NCBI GenBank assembly: GCA_900546795.1 | Contig: UREG01000088.1 | Span: 1 to 5,993, forward strand | Reading direction: 5' to 3' | From: an uncultured Veillonellaceae bacterium | GTDB lineage: Bacteria; Bacillota; Negativicutes; Veillonellales; Megasphaeraceae | Length of the DNA stretch: 5,993 bases | Part shown: positions 5,074-5,993 of the stretch, piece after piece | Numbering within the stretch: position 1 is the stretch's first letter | How the letters are laid out: the number at the start of each line of letters is the position of its first letter | The notes under the pieces: model-generated | What the model saw: the letters and a program-made list of their open reading frames with translations, nothing else | Databases searched by the model: none | What the model was told of the DNA's origin: nothing | Translations under genes and position numbers: made by a program

Positions 5074-5993
5074 ATGACCCGCATCATTTATTTTTTCTTA
5101 TGTCTTTTATGGACTGCATTTCCTATGACCGCGCACATGGAAGGGATTGCTGCCGATACACCGCGAACCTCGGCTTCGTATTGGCTGGACCGTCTGCCTG
5201 CAGCCGATTCCCTTATCGCTGACGACATTCCGGCCTATACTGCCCGCCTCACCGCGGCTTCTCCTTCCGTCATCGATCTGGCAGCCTATCCGCCAACCCT
5301 ATCGCGGCAAGAAGCAGCGCGCCTCATCGGCAGCAGCGATATACTGGATCGGGACTGGTACGCCAAAGGAAGGCTTCTTACAAAAGAGGAAAAAGAGCAG
5401 ATTGCAGCAGAACTTAATTTAGCGGCGCTGCCTGAAACGGTTCCCGTTCGATACGCGGTTGCGGTAACCCGCGCCAATCTGCGGACTCTGCCGATCCGGG
5501 AAGGATTATTTACTTCACCGAATGATACGGATTTTGACCGCATGCAGGAAACTGTGCTTGATCCGGGCGAACCGGTTCTTCTATTGCACGAAAGCCTGCA
5601 TCAAACCTTTTACTATATTCAGGCCCGCAATTACCGCGGCTGGCTGTCCGCTGCGGATATCGGCATTACCTCCCGTGAGAATTGGCAGCGTTTTGCCGCC
5701 CCCCGCCAATTTCTTACCGTCATCGGCAAAGAATATCTCGTTTCCGCCGGCGGCTTAAGCCAGCGGTATCAGCAGGGCTCGGTTCTTCTGCTCCTTTCGC
5801 AGGACGATCGTACCTATACCGTGCAGCTTCCATGGCGAAACGCCGACGGACAATTAGAGCGTATCCAAACCGTGATCCCTAAAAATCCGGAACTATTGCA
5901 CGAAGGATATCTGCCCTATACCAGCCGAACGATCCTGGAAAGCGCCTTTCGCTTTTACGGCTCCCCTTATGGCTGGGGCGGCTTAAAAAATAG
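5074..5993 (+). CDS. Exported SH3-domain NlpC/P60-family cell-wall peptidase, 3' end outside window
   Basis: The frame is open from ATG 5074 to the window edge, giving 306 residues. Residues 1-26 form a signal peptide: MTRII, a hydrophobic stretch, and a likely cut after GIA. An N-terminal helical region follows (about 35-120). Next comes an SH3-like domain with the family words VTRANLRTLP (131-140), FDRMQETVLDPGEPVLLLHE (154-173) and YRGWLSAADIGI (187-198), then a second SH3-like part (about 204-265). Last is the beginning of the NlpC/P60 fold, FYGSPYGWGG (294-303). The catalytic Cys normally comes a few residues later, just outside the window. The layout matches exported gamma-D-glutamyl-diamino-acid endopeptidases with N-terminal SH3_6/SH3_7 domains, which cut peptidoglycan stem peptides. 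The exact substrate is inference. It is divergent from mutAB with no obvious functional link, and I see no lipobox. Confidence 0.88.
   Translation, partial: MTRIIYFFLCLLWTAFPMTAHMEGIAADTPRTSASYWLDRLPAADSLIADDIPAYTARLTAASPSVIDLAAYPPTLSRQEAARLIGSSDILDRDWYAKGRLLTKEEKEQIAAELNLAALPETVPVRYAVAVTRANLRTLPIREGLFTSPNDTDFDRMQETVLDPGEPVLLLHESLHQTFYYIQARNYRGWLSAADIGITSRENWQRFAAPRQFLTVIGKEYLVSAGGLSQRYQQGSVLLLLSQDDRTYTVQLPWRNADGQLERIQTVIPKNPELLHEGYLPYTSRTILESAFRFYGSPYGWGGLKN

Overview
The window holds a two-gene methylmalonyl-CoA mutase operon on the minus strand, preceded by a cobalamin (B12) riboswitch with an intrinsic terminator. Divergent from it, on the plus strand, is the start of an exported NlpC/P60-type cell-wall hydrolase that runs off the right edge. 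Strong AGGAGG-type ribosome sites, sigma-A promoters, riboswitch plus terminator control and gene bodies of roughly 50% GC suggest an anaerobic, propionate-metabolising Firmicute. A Negativicutes-like bacterium (Megasphaera/Dialister/Veillonella type) is my best guess, but it is inferred from gene content and not from any marker gene.

Layout from right to left along the mutase transcript: promoter 4880-4852; cobalamin aptamer 4824-4677; expression platform; intrinsic terminator 4571-4538; a second leader block of about 165 nt, rich in possible stems and flanked by two copies of ATAACCAAT (4537-4529 and 4363-4355); ribosome site 4354-4348; mutA 4338-2149; and mutB from 2149, coupled to mutA by a TGATG stop/start overlap. 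MutA and MutB form the heterodimer that interconverts succinyl-CoA and (R)-methylmalonyl-CoA. Only MutB normally carries the adenosylcobalamin site.

The striking anomaly is the 3' end of mutB. Homology is excellent up to Lys603, equivalent to Lys604 of the Propionibacterium enzyme, the residue just before the Met-Gly-Gln-Asp-Gly-His-Asp B12-ligand motif. It then stops at about position 340. The remaining 29 codons are the antisense of an AT-rich segment that carries a near-consensus plus-strand promoter (263-291) and a likely start codon (324). Two unrelated pieces therefore meet near position 340, leaving a mutase without its B12-binding domain and what looks like the beheaded start of another gene. 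This is either a real rearrangement or an assembly chimera; the sequence alone cannot decide.

On the right, 4975-5073 contains a plus-strand promoter, a terminator-like hairpin with a T-run, and a ribosome site. These lead into the secreted SH3/NlpC-P60 protein, which is cut by the window edge just before its catalytic cysteine. I saw no tRNA, rRNA, CRISPR array or transposase gene.
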